A stretch of 57,545 nt of DNA from a virus. The notes below the pieces were generated by a model. That model had not been told where the DNA came from, ran no database searches, and saw only the letters and a program-made list of their open reading frames with translations. Made by a program: the position numbers and the translations under genes. Position 1 is the stretch's first letter; each line of letters begins with the position of its first letter. The stretch covers positions 1 to 57,545 of the IMG/VR virus record IMGVR_UViG_3300024243_000020; one strand, given 5' to 3'. Shown here piece after piece: positions 9,995 to 18,113 of the stretch.

Positions 9995-10218
9995 AATTTT
10001 ATATTAAATATATACATCACGTTGAATTACGCTCATATCTCAAACGTACAGAAAGTGATGCCTCAGATTTAACACAAAATGTCAATGAAGCAATTAGTTT
10101 TAAATCAATACTTGATGCTGAGAATTATTTAATCAAGCATAATTATCGATCTAAGCATTTTAAGCATGATGATTTTAAAATTATGTCTGAGATTGAAGTT
10201 GTCATTGATCAATTATGA
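9991..10218 (+). CDS. Small-protein family member A4
   Basis: The start is taken at ATG 9991, which overlaps the previous TGA; a longer frame from 9949 would run through the preceding gene. The 75-residue product has MKFYIKYIHHVEL, then ISFKSILDAENYLIKHNYRSK, and ends SEIEVVIDQL. It is a close tandem duplicate of the next gene: the central and C-terminal halves match almost residue for residue while the loop after the first strand differs. This pattern suggests that the N-terminal loop is the diversifying surface. Confidence 0.8.
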   Translation: MKFYIKYIHHVELRSYLKRTESDASDLTQNVNEAISFKSILDAENYLIKHNYRSKHFKHDDFKIMSEIEVVIDQL

Positions 10219-10451
10219 AATTTTATATTAAATTTTACCCCCCTCGTAGTAACAATTCAAATGCATATCTTATGTTCAGAGTTAATAGATACAATTCAGA
10301 TTTAACACGAAATGTTAATAAAGCACTCAATTTTAAATCAACACTCGAAGCTGAAAATTATCTTGTTAAACATAATTACCGTTCTAAGATATTTAAATCG
10401 AGTACTTTTAAAATCATGTCTGAAGTTGAAGTTGTTATTGATCAATTATAG
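10215..10451 (+). CDS. Small-protein family member A5
   Basis: The 78-residue product has MKFYIKFYPPRSN, LNFKSTLEAENYLVKHNYRS and SEVEVVIDQL. It is the tandem duplicate of the gene at 9991-10218. It is the last plus-strand gene, and its 3' end overlaps the convergent SbcD-SbcC gene by 10 bases. It keeps the C-terminal Leu although its stop is TAG and no gene follows, so the Leu is not purely a by-product of TTATGA junctions. Confidence 0.8.
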   Translation: MKFYIKFYPPRSNNSNAYLMFRVNRYNSDLTRNVNKALNFKSTLEAENYLVKHNYRSKIFKSSTFKIMSEVEVVIDQL

Positions 10452-13400
10452 GATATTTTACTAAAATCTCCATCTTCTTTATCAATTACTAGAAAATCAT
10501 CCATAAAATCACGTATTCCATCAATATGTGATATCACCAACACGAAATCAAATCTATTTCTTAGATATTGAAATAATCCACTCATATTAACAAGATTTTC
10601 AGGGTCTAACGTGCCCCATCCTTCATCAATAATGAAAAATGTTGGTTTTGGTAGATTGCATACATTGATTAGACCAACTCGTATCGCAATTGATGATACA
10701 AAACGTTCCATCCCACTTGATAATTCAAGAGGCCATTGTAAATCACCCCTACAGATGAATATATCAATATTTTTGGTATCCATTGCCAATTTAACAGTAA
10801 ATTCAACTGACATGCTATCAAGAATCTTATTTATCTCATATTCGATCAATGATATTGTGTCTTTTATCAATAAAAATTGAATTCCATCTTTTGATACTGA
10901 TTTTATATATAAATCATAGTCATTTACTCGCTGTTCTAATTTTATTAGATCATTAAGCTCTTTTTTTATTGATTTTATGCGTTCTTGCAATATGATAACA
11001 TCAGTGTCAGCTTTTTCTTTTTCAAGTGTCTTGATTGATGTGTCTTTTTTTGTATCTTCTATATTTTTCTTTATTGTTCCTAATCTAGAAGTTATCTTCT
11101 CATTAAATTTAATATTATCTTTATTTATTTTATATAAATCGATTTTATTAGATACAACATCAATTAAATTCGTGATTCTCTCTATATTATTTTTACTACT
11201 CTCCATCACATTCTTGGTATTTGTAGCATCTTGAGTTATTTTATCAAATTCAAGCTTTAATACCAAATATGATTCATATTCATCTACTACACCAATTAAT
11301 GAGGTATTTATTATATTCACCAAATTAATTATTTTGTTATTTTTTAATATATTAGCATCTAATAAATCTGAAATTTGTTTTGATGTGCTATCAATGCCTA
11401 ATATTTGAGTTTGACCATTCTCTACACAATATGCACAATCTGAATCATATTCATATGTTTCTAATTCTGATATATGTTTGTTCATTATTTCAATTTGTAA
11501 TTCATTTTTATGTTTTTCACTCTCAAGAGTCTCTATATCTTTAGTTATTTCACCAACTATGTTATATTTTTTCACTAATTCAGCTTCATTTACAGCTTTG
11601 ACTGTAGCATACGATTTCATATACTTATCTTTTAATTTAGCCATAGTATCTTGATGTGTTTTCAATGATGTTTCGTGTAATATTAAATCATTCTTATATT
11701 TTAATATTAATCTTTCTTCATCTTCTAATATTAACGTAGAAACAGCTTTATCAACTGGTTTAATATCTCTCAATAATAATTCTTTATCTTCATCAGCTCG
11801 AATTAACGCAGTTTCATTATCAAATAGTTGCAATCTTAATAATAATAGTACATTCTTTTCAATATGTGTTATTTCATCAGTTGCAGTATTTATTCTATCA
11901 TGATGATCTAATGTATTGAATCTTTTCAACAACACTTTATCATCTTTTATGTCCTGTTTTGCCAAATCGAACAGTTGTTCAAATATATCTATACCAATAA
12001 ACTGTGATAATATTCGTTTTCTATCACCTTGTTTCTTATCCAATAGATTTATTCCATTATTTTGTGATGATAGTGCTGTTAATACAAAGTCTGAAAATGT
12101 TCCTATTCGTTTTCTAATTTCTTCATTCGTTCCAGTACCATATGTTGTGTTTCTTCTTGATGCTCCAGCTAAATTCTCACCTACTTTTTCAAATCCAACT
12201 TTAACAGCACATGTTTTCTTCTTAACACCCTTTACTTTTCTTGTTCCTAATGTTCCATTTCTGGTTATAGTGTGATCTTCACCAGAAATGTTCAATACCA
12301 TCTTAGTTGAAAATTCTTCAGATTGAGTATTCAACACATCTATTGCAGACGATGTTCTTGAACACATATCATATCCAGTATAGGCTATAATATCTGGGAT
12401 GCTTGATTTTCCAGATGCATTTGGACCAATCAATCCAACAATGCCCTTTAATTTGTCAAAATCTATAGCATTACCTTTACCATATGAGAACATATTATCA
12501 AATTCTAAATGTTTCAATTTCCATTTAATATTTCGTTCCAATACTTCGTTCATATTTAATGAATTATTTAACGATTTGTTTATACTATATAATCGTTGCA
12601 TTGTATCTTCATCACTACATAGTAAGGCACTTGAGGCATAATCTTTTATTAATTCATTTTGATAATTTACATCATTTACATCTCCAATAGTTATAACCTC
12701 AACACCATCTTTTGTTATTGATGTTGAATTTTTATCATCTATTTCAAGATTTTTTAAATGTGGTCGTTTCTCTTTTATTTCTTTGATTATTTGATCTAAT
12801 TGTTGTAGTGATGTCTTTTCATATTTAATTTTCAATTTACCAAATATAGGTATGTTATCTAAATTAGCAACTGTTGCACCATTTATCACTTTAATATCAT
12901 GATATGCATAATCATTTGTTATTTCATGAAATGTTGAAGTTCTACTTTCTAAATCCCACATCAAAAATCCATGTTTTTCACCCTCACCATAATTTTGACG
13001 AATTAAACTACCAGGATATTTTATAGCGGCCGTATTCTTTTGTTTATCATACTTTCCAATAGTTTGTGGTAAATGAATATCACCAGCACAGACAATATCA
13101 TAACCATCAAAACTACTTGGCTTTATATTTTCATTTGTTAGTGTAATTCCACTATCTACAAAATATGATCCAATACCACCATGAAACAAACAAATCTTGT
13201 ATTCTGAATCCATATCATTTGGGTCGGGAATTAGACTCTCTGATTCCCCATCCATGACTGATAACACGCCGAATGAGACGTTATTTAGTGTCTTAACACC
13301 GCTTTCTTTCCAATATCGTATGTTGGGTGTAATTTCTTTTAAAAGGTCGTATATGGGTGATATTACGTCTTCTCTCTGAAGATTACCTAATAAACAATCA

Positions 13401-13654
13401 TGATTCCCAGGTATGATTATAGTTGTAGTTATGTTAGATAATTGTTCTAATACTTCAGCAACTAATCTCATTTCTTCTGGTGATGTCTCAATCTTACCAT
13501 GAACAACATCTCCTGTAACAGTTATTACATCAGGAGCTAATTCTTTTAATTTAGTATATGTTCTTTCAAAAACGTGTCGATATTCTCTATGTCTTTGCAA
13601 TCGGCGAATGTGTAAATCGCTCAAATGTGCTATTGTTGTTATTCTCTTATCCAT
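10442..13654 (-). CDS. Fused SbcD-SbcC (Mre11-Rad50) recombination nuclease
   Basis: The 1070-residue protein joins what are normally two subunits (T4 gp47 and gp46). Residues 1-~330 are a Mre11/SbcD phosphoesterase: LSDLHIRR (11-18), VTGDVVHG (46-53), PGNHDCL (82-88), FHGG (157-160) and AGDIHLPQ (190-197). Residues ~378-1070 are Rad50/SbcC: Walker A GPNASGKSS (410-418), a Q-loop-like SSQNNG, long coiled coil, zinc hook CAYC (740-743), ABC signature LSSGMERF and Walker B FFIIDEGWGTLD near 1018. The family processes DNA ends for recombination-dependent replication. The gene lies 3' of primase with an 8-base overlap. There is no internal stop or obvious restart, so the fusion looks genuine. All catalytic motifs appear intact. 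Confidence 0.92.
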   Translation of the reverse strand: MDKRITTIAHLSDLHIRRLQRHREYRHVFERTYTKLKELAPDVITVTGDVVHGKIETSPEEMRLVAEVLEQLSNITTTIIIPGNHDCLLGNLQREDVISPIYDLLKEITPNIRYWKESGVKTLNNVSFGVLSVMDGESESLIPDPNDMDSEYKICLFHGGIGSYFVDSGITLTNENIKPSSFDGYDIVCAGDIHLPQTIGKYDKQKNTAAIKYPGSLIRQNYGEGEKHGFLMWDLESRTSTFHEITNDYAYHDIKVINGATVANLDNIPIFGKLKIKYEKTSLQQLDQIIKEIKEKRPHLKNLEIDDKNSTSITKDGVEVITIGDVNDVNYQNELIKDYASSALLCSDEDTMQRLYSINKSLNNSLNMNEVLERNIKWKLKHLEFDNMFSYGKGNAIDFDKLKGIVGLIGPNASGKSSIPDIIAYTGYDMCSRTSSAIDVLNTQSEEFSTKMVLNISGEDHTITRNGTLGTRKVKGVKKKTCAVKVGFEKVGENLAGASRRNTTYGTGTNEEIRKRIGTFSDFVLTALSSQNNGINLLDKKQGDRKRILSQFIGIDIFEQLFDLAKQDIKDDKVLLKRFNTLDHHDRINTATDEITHIEKNVLLLLRLQLFDNETALIRADEDKELLLRDIKPVDKAVSTLILEDEERLILKYKNDLILHETSLKTHQDTMAKLKDKYMKSYATVKAVNEAELVKKYNIVGEITKDIETLESEKHKNELQIEIMNKHISELETYEYDSDCAYCVENGQTQILGIDSTSKQISDLLDANILKNNKIINLVNIINTSLIGVVDEYESYLVLKLEFDKITQDATNTKNVMESSKNNIERITNLIDVVSNKIDLYKINKDNIKFNEKITSRLGTIKKNIEDTKKDTSIKTLEKEKADTDVIILQERIKSIKKELNDLIKLEQRVNDYDLYIKSVSKDGIQFLLIKDTISLIEYEINKILDSMSVEFTVKLAMDTKNIDIFICRGDLQWPLELSSGMERFVSSIAIRVGLINVCNLPKPTFFIIDEGWGTLDPENLVNMSGLFQYLRNRFDFVLVISHIDGIRDFMDDFLVIDKEDGDFSKISYN

Positions 13655-14576
13655 AAATCCGCCATTTCATTATATCACTAAATGTGCATTGTTTAGTGGT
13701 GTTTCTTATTAATTCATTTATTTTTATATGTCCCAAATCACTTGGGTCTTTATCTTCAGGTAAATCAACCAAATATACATTTTTACCATTATCCATCAAT
13801 TCTGATGCAATTATTGATGCTACTTTTTTAGCATCAGAATCTAAGCACACATATATATCTTTATTTTTACTTGTTATTAACTTATTCATCAACATTGGTT
13901 GTATCATCTTTCCTAATATTGGTATTGCATTAATACCAACAGAGATAGCATCAAAAACTCCTTCAACCAATACAATTGGATCATCCCAATACAAAGTATT
14001 ATCAAACATAACAATATCTTTTGATACTTTTGGGTTTTTATATTTAAAACTTGAATTTGGGAAAATATCTCTTGCAATAAAATAATTTAAATTACAGTCT
14101 GAATCAAAACTTGGTACAATAACTCGATTTGCATATGGACCAGTTTCACAATATCCAATACTATATCGCATCATATGATTTGTAGTGATGCCTCTATCTG
14201 ATAGATATTTCTTCACATGTCTATATATAATATCTGTTTGTTTTATGTGTGCTGGTTTGCATTCATACGGTAAATGAATTGCAACTTCTTCATTATTTTG
14301 ATTACCATATTTTATTTTATTATTAGAGGTTGAATTAAATTCATCTACTAAAGTTCTTATGTATTCAGTATCAGTACTTAGTGCTTTCGCTAAATATAAC
14401 ACCGATCCGAATTTCTTATTACAAACCCAACAATGTGACTTTCCACTAAAAATATTTAATGTGAATTTCCTCTTATGATGATGACAAAATGGACAAAAGA
14501 ATGAACATTCACCATCTTCACTTACAATTCCATCATTTAATATTCGTTCTAATAATGTAACTATTTTATATTGCAT
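13647..14576 (-). CDS. DNA primase (T4 gp61/DnaG type)
   Basis: The 309-residue protein has an N-terminal zinc-binding domain (CPFCHHH at 28-34 and CWVC near 49-52). A TOPRIM domain follows, with LVEGVFDAIS (catalytic Glu) and DIYVCLDSDAKK (metal-binding Asp pair), and VDLPEDKDPSDLG near the C-terminus. It makes RNA primers for lagging-strand synthesis and would work with a phage helicase outside this window. Its length is close to T4 gp61. A strong promoter-like element lies immediately upstream (14596-14626), and its 3' end overlaps the start of the SbcD-SbcC gene, suggesting one replication-recombination unit. Confidence 0.88.
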   Translation of the reverse strand: MQYKIVTLLERILNDGIVSEDGECSFFCPFCHHHKRKFTLNIFSGKSHCWVCNKKFGSVLYLAKALSTDTEYIRTLVDEFNSTSNNKIKYGNQNNEEVAIHLPYECKPAHIKQTDIIYRHVKKYLSDRGITTNHMMRYSIGYCETGPYANRVIVPSFDSDCNLNYFIARDIFPNSSFKYKNPKVSKDIVMFDNTLYWDDPIVLVEGVFDAISVGINAIPILGKMIQPMLMNKLITSKNKDIYVCLDSDAKKVASIIASELMDNGKNVYLVDLPEDKDPSDLGHIKINELIRNTTKQCTFSDIMKWRIYG

Positions 14577-14595
14577 ATAACCTCATATATATATA

Positions 14596-14626
14596 TAAAT
14601 ATAGGCTAAAATCCCCAAAACAACAA
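14596..14626 (-). promoter_or_regulatory. Bacteroidetes-type promoter for primase unit
   Basis: Read on the minus strand, a TTGTTG is followed by GATTTTAGCC and TATATTTA, with 20 bases between the first TTG and the TATATTTA. Bacteroidetes primary-sigma promoters use a -33 TTG and a -7 TAnnTTTG at this spacing. The same layout with the same GATTTTAG block recurs at 43127-43157 and 47240-47270. It lies 20-50 bases upstream of the primase ATG. Confidence 0.7.
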
Positions 14627-14642
14627 CTTTTTTACATAAATG

Positions 14643-15167
14643 TTAAATTATTTGCTTTGTGCTCCATAATGCACACACAATTGCGTCATACATATCTGCA
14701 TTTCTGCGGTCCCAATTCTTTCTTTTATTCATTAAAGTGAATTTTGATGTATCATATAATCTTTCGATATTTTCCTTCACGAAATCTTTTGGCTTCACAC
14801 CCTTTATAAATGCTCTACCAAATGCATTTTTTCTAGCACTTCTTGGATTTACGTGTACAATATCAAGTTTTAACGCCTCTTCTAATATATATGTGAATAG
14901 TACATTGAACTTTATTAATTTTATAACGGTTTGTGCTCTTGTTCTACCAAATGCAAATCCAGATAGTGTATCCTCCAATACTATCGTATCAACTTTATCA
15001 TCTATAATATAAGACATATCTTCCAATATATCTAATACATAATATGATTTTTCTTTGATTGTTTTTTGTTTTGATATATCTATAAAACCACCTGTTAATA
15101 TCTTCTTATCTTCTAAAAATGCATATCCAACTACGTTTGTTGATGCATCTAATCCTAATGTTATCAT
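14643..15167 (-). CDS. RuvC-like Holliday junction resolvase
   Basis: The 174-residue protein has an RNase H/RuvC fold signature. It starts MITLGLDAST with Asp7, has TIVLEDTLSG with Glu65, and ends with NADMYDAIVCAL, giving Asp158 and Asp161 as the remaining metal ligands. The spacing and length fit RuvC-type endonucleases, which cut four-way junctions during recombination and before packaging. It lies just upstream of the primase promoter and downstream of a small membrane-protein gene. A general RNase H-fold nuclease is the alternative, but the four acidic positions match RuvC well. Confidence 0.82.
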   Translation of the reverse strand: MITLGLDASTNVVGYAFLEDKKILTGGFIDISKQKTIKEKSYYVLDILEDMSYIIDDKVDTIVLEDTLSGFAFGRTRAQTVIKLIKFNVLFTYILEEALKLDIVHVNPRSARKNAFGRAFIKGVKPKDFVKENIERLYDTSKFTLMNKRKNWDRRNADMYDAIVCALWSTKQII

Positions 15168-15179
15168 TTAACCTCTTAT

Positions 15180-15515
15180 TTAATTTTCATCATTTCTATC
15201 TTTATTATTTATTCCGTTTGGTAATAACTTTTCCAATACTTGATATTTTAGTCTACCATTTGGCATAATTATCTTTGAATTTGTTTTATACATAAAAAAT
15301 ACTGTATTTCTAAATCCTATTTTTGTTATTCTTGCTTTTCTACCATTAATATATACAATCTCATCTTCATTAAACTCTCTACTCATCCAAAATGACAATC
15401 CACTTACAGCAGATTCTATTGTAGTCTTAAACATTGACATACCCACTACGATTATAAGCAAGTACATATTATTACCTAAAAACTGAATTATTTCATATTT
15501 TGTTGTTGGGTCCAT
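15180..15515 (-). CDS. MscS-like mini membrane protein
   Basis: The 111-residue protein has one hydrophobic segment (about 12-30, MYLLIIVVGMSMF) and a short amphipathic stretch. A soluble part follows, FNEDEIVYINGRKARITKIG, then RNTVFF...IIMPNGRL. This matches the start of the MscS beta domain: F-x-x-G/E-D-x-I, G-x-x-G-x-V-x-x-I, T-x-h and (I)-(I/M)-P-N-x-x-L. MscS channels are far longer with three or more membrane spans, so this would be a minimal relative or decoy subunit. It sits between RuvC and virion genes. A link to osmotic control during infection or lysis is only inference. Confidence 0.55.
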   Translation of the reverse strand: MDPTTKYEIIQFLGNNMYLLIIVVGMSMFKTTIESAVSGLSFWMSREFNEDEIVYINGRKARITKIGFRNTVFFMYKTNSKIIMPNGRLKYQVLEKLLPNGINNKDRNDEN

Positions 15516-15524
15516 TTTATCATA

Positions 15525-16382
15525 TTACCAATCTTGTTTAATTTTAAAGGTAATATCAATATCTTTAGTCGTTTTAATCGGTTGTGAGTATCGAGTTACC
15601 ATTATTAATTTATTCTCATCGTCATATAACCCAATTGTACTAATATACGGTGACCATCCACTACCTGTTAAATTATTACTCAATAATGGTGATTGTGTTT
15701 TATCAGTACTTCCTAAAAAACCACTACTACTTATATATGCTCTGGATGTAACATTATTTGAAACGTTAAATTCATTACTTTTTATAAGCAATTTATATTC
15801 AGTTGAATATATTGTATGAGTCGAATCAAATTTTACATTAAACGAATTATCTACTAAATTCATATATGATAATGAAGATGAGAACGACCCAGTTTCAGTG
15901 ATATTTACAATACCTGTATTATAAAAAATGTTACCAACATAATTATTTGATGATGATGGTGAATTTATACTTTGTGATATTGAATTTCCAACTGGATATA
16001 AGTTACCAAACCCATCATCTTTAATTATGACTGAGCTTGATGTGAATGTAAAACTATTACGCTTAATCTCATCACCAAAATATTGTTGTGGTATTGAAAT
16101 CAATGATCCTGATGTAAAGAATTTATTCTTATGTTGTGGATTCTTACTATTCTCGATACCAAACACAAATGCTGGATTATTAAATTTAGTTTCTACATCA
16201 GAGCCACTTAAATAATAATTAACACGCAATGATGTCCAATAACTACCCGAGTTAATAGATGATCCTGATCTATAGTTAATAGCAACAAGACCATCATTAT
16301 TATTTGTTAAATTAACTGTTCTATTTACAGTTGATTCAGTTAATAGAATATCCTTTTTATTGATAGTTTTAAAAATTGACAT
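15525..16382 (-). CDS. Structural protein, paralogue of next gene
   Basis: The 285-residue protein is rich in Ser, Asn and Gly and predicted mostly beta. Its C-terminal ~45 residues (STIGLYDDENKLIMVTRYSQ, then PIKTTKDIDITFKI) align with the end of the neighbouring 330-residue protein (TTVGLYTSTNELVAVARLS, then TPVQKNY). The two are therefore paralogues by tandem duplication. Position between tail genes suggests a virion component. No specific function is recognised. Confidence 0.65.
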   Translation of the reverse strand: MSIFKTINKKDILLTESTVNRTVNLTNNNDGLVAINYRSGSSINSGSYWTSLRVNYYLSGSDVETKFNNPAFVFGIENSKNPQHKNKFFTSGSLISIPQQYFGDEIKRNSFTFTSSSVIIKDDGFGNLYPVGNSISQSINSPSSSNNYVGNIFYNTGIVNITETGSFSSSLSYMNLVDNSFNVKFDSTHTIYSTEYKLLIKSNEFNVSNNVTSRAYISSSGFLGSTDKTQSPLLSNNLTGSGWSPYISTIGLYDDENKLIMVTRYSQPIKTTKDIDITFKIKQDW

Positions 16383-16406
16383 AACATATCATTTATTTTA
16401 ATTTAT

Positions 16407-17399
16407 TTAATATGTTAAATTAACTTTTACTACAGTTTCAGATGAATAATTCTTCTGCACTGGTGTACTTAATCTAGCAACTGCCACAAGTTCATTTGTT
16501 GATGTATATAAACCAACAGTCGTTATGAATGTCTGTGGATTACCTTCAAATGATAAATTTCTAAATTCATTTGTCGATCCACTTGTGAATGTTGGATTAT
16601 TACTAAAGTTAAAATCTCTAGCTTTTAATCTACAAAAATATGATGTAGTTGCTTGATCTTCTTCGCTTCTAAATGTTTGTGATCCAGATTGTATTCCTGA
16701 AAAGAATGAAAAGGCATTGTCAGCTGTACCATCTGTAGCAGGATCGGGTGCAAATCCACTTGTTGAAGCAGCCACCGTTCCTGGAATACTTGCAGATAAT
16801 CTTGTAGCACTCAATAACATTATACCAACATTTGGATATAGCCATCCATATTTTGTCGTAGACGCGGCAACTGCAACTGCACCACCTGATCCACTCACAA
16901 CATTATATCTCGGTCCTACTGGTGTAGATACCGATGCAATTGTTGAACTATCATCAGTTAAATGTAATAATGAACCACCACCTGTTGTAGTTGAACCACT
17001 CAGTTGTAATGTCCAATTTTTCTTATTGATTCGATCAGTCATTCTAGCTCGTTCAAATGATATTGCATATACATCATTTTCAGCAGATGATCCAGTTAAT
17101 ATAAAATCATTATCAATTGTTGTTGGATCAAGTAATATTGTTTTTAATTGCCCATATATAGCTTGTGTTTGTCCAATTGTATCATTTGATCCTGATCCCG
17201 CCTTATGTCCATACGTTACTGATAATTGATCAGCAGAACTATATTGTAAATTGTAATAATATTCTTTTTGTCCTGCCGCTAACGATGCTGTTACTAAATT
17301 CGTACCAGCCAATGTGCCAACACCACCAGTAAAATAACCAGTAGTTACTTTAGACGTTTCGACAATTTTATCATCTTGTGTGAAATTTATATATTTCAT
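16407..17399 (-). CDS. Structural protein, paralogue of previous gene
   Basis: The 330-residue beta-rich protein starts MKYINFTQDDKIVETSK. It has Gly/Ser-rich loops and a C-terminus (FITTVGLYTSTNELVAVARL) shared with the 285-residue neighbour. It is encoded between two other structural genes with short gaps, which fits late tail or head decoration components. The repeated use of GSGS and STTTGGG resembles surface loops. Function is not recognised beyond probable virion protein. Confidence 0.65.
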   Translation of the reverse strand: MKYINFTQDDKIVETSKVTTGYFTGGVGTLAGTNLVTASLAAGQKEYYYNLQYSSADQLSVTYGHKAGSGSNDTIGQTQAIYGQLKTILLDPTTIDNDFILTGSSAENDVYAISFERARMTDRINKKNWTLQLSGSTTTGGGSLLHLTDDSSTIASVSTPVGPRYNVVSGSGGAVAVAASTTKYGWLYPNVGIMLLSATRLSASIPGTVAASTSGFAPDPATDGTADNAFSFFSGIQSGSQTFRSEEDQATTSYFCRLKARDFNFSNNPTFTSGSTNEFRNLSFEGNPQTFITTVGLYTSTNELVAVARLSTPVQKNYSSETVVKVNLTY

Positions 17400-17413
17400 T
17401 TTTTATATCTCCG

Positions 17414-18034
17414 TTAAACAGTTTTTACGTTCTTTTTAACCGTTAGGTCAACATATGCAACTGCACCTGTTTTTGTGCCAGTTACAATACATGAAACTGT
17501 TCTGTTAACACTCGTTGGTTTTGCTGTTATTGTTATTTCTTTACCAGTATATGCAGCCGCTTGTGGTATTTCTTGTCTCGCTAAGAAATTAACAGCACTT
17601 CCACCAATATCGATTTTCTTACCACCTATTACATTAATAAATGAAACATCCGTGAACATGAATTCATAACCATCATCCGTACCATTTTCAGTAGTAGGTG
17701 AAATTTTCTTTGAATCATCTTGTGTTTCTAATGATATTGGTGAGGTAATTCTAACTAATGGCATATAAACAGTATTTCTATCTAATGTTGTTAATTTATA
17801 TCTCATTATTGCAGAATCATCCGTCACTGCTTCTAACATTGGTAGATTGGTAATGGCTTCACCATAATATGCTGATCCCGACGCATGTGCCGTATTCCAT
17901 AATCCATAATCTACACCTTCATCGCTACATGCAAATTTGGTAATTCCTAAACCTTTACCTTCTGCAAGTCTTTTTCGTCCGTGCTTTGTTAGTATTGCAT
18001 CAACAATTACTGTTGCACCATTTAAATATCCCAT
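17414..18034 (-). CDS. Probable tail structural protein (206 aa)
   Basis: The protein starts MGYLNGATVIVDAILTKHGR and continues KRLAEGKGLGITKFACSDEG. A start with T-(K/R)-x-G-R-x-x-(L/M)-A-x-G is frequent in small tail-associated proteins of large myoviruses. The C-terminal ~60 residues (EITITAKPTSVNRTVSCIVTG) look like an immunoglobulin-like beta sandwich. It is the first gene after a candidate late promoter (18066-18081), which implies it leads a late unit that runs into the two paralogous genes downstream. Confidence 0.6.
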   Translation of the reverse strand: MGYLNGATVIVDAILTKHGRKRLAEGKGLGITKFACSDEGVDYGLWNTAHASGSAYYGEAITNLPMLEAVTDDSAIMRYKLTTLDRNTVYMPLVRITSPISLETQDDSKKISPTTENGTDDGYEFMFTDVSFINVIGGKKIDIGGSAVNFLARQEIPQAAAYTGKEITITAKPTSVNRTVSCIVTGTKTGAVAYVDLTVKKNVKTV

Positions 18035-18065
18035 TTAAAATTCTCCTGTATTATAACATATATCT

Positions 18066-18081
18066 GTATAATAATAAATAT
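18066..18081 (-). promoter_or_regulatory. Candidate late promoter
   Basis: The minus strand reads ATATTTATTATTATAC, identical over all 16 bases to the sequence at 40147-40162 upstream of another late gene. It lies 32 bases before the ATG of the 206-residue structural protein. A gp55-like sigma factor is encoded nearby, so this is a plausible recognition element. Evidence is recurrence plus position only. Confidence 0.45.
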
Positions 18082-18113
18082 ACATCATTTCACTTTATTT
18101 AATTAATTTCTTT

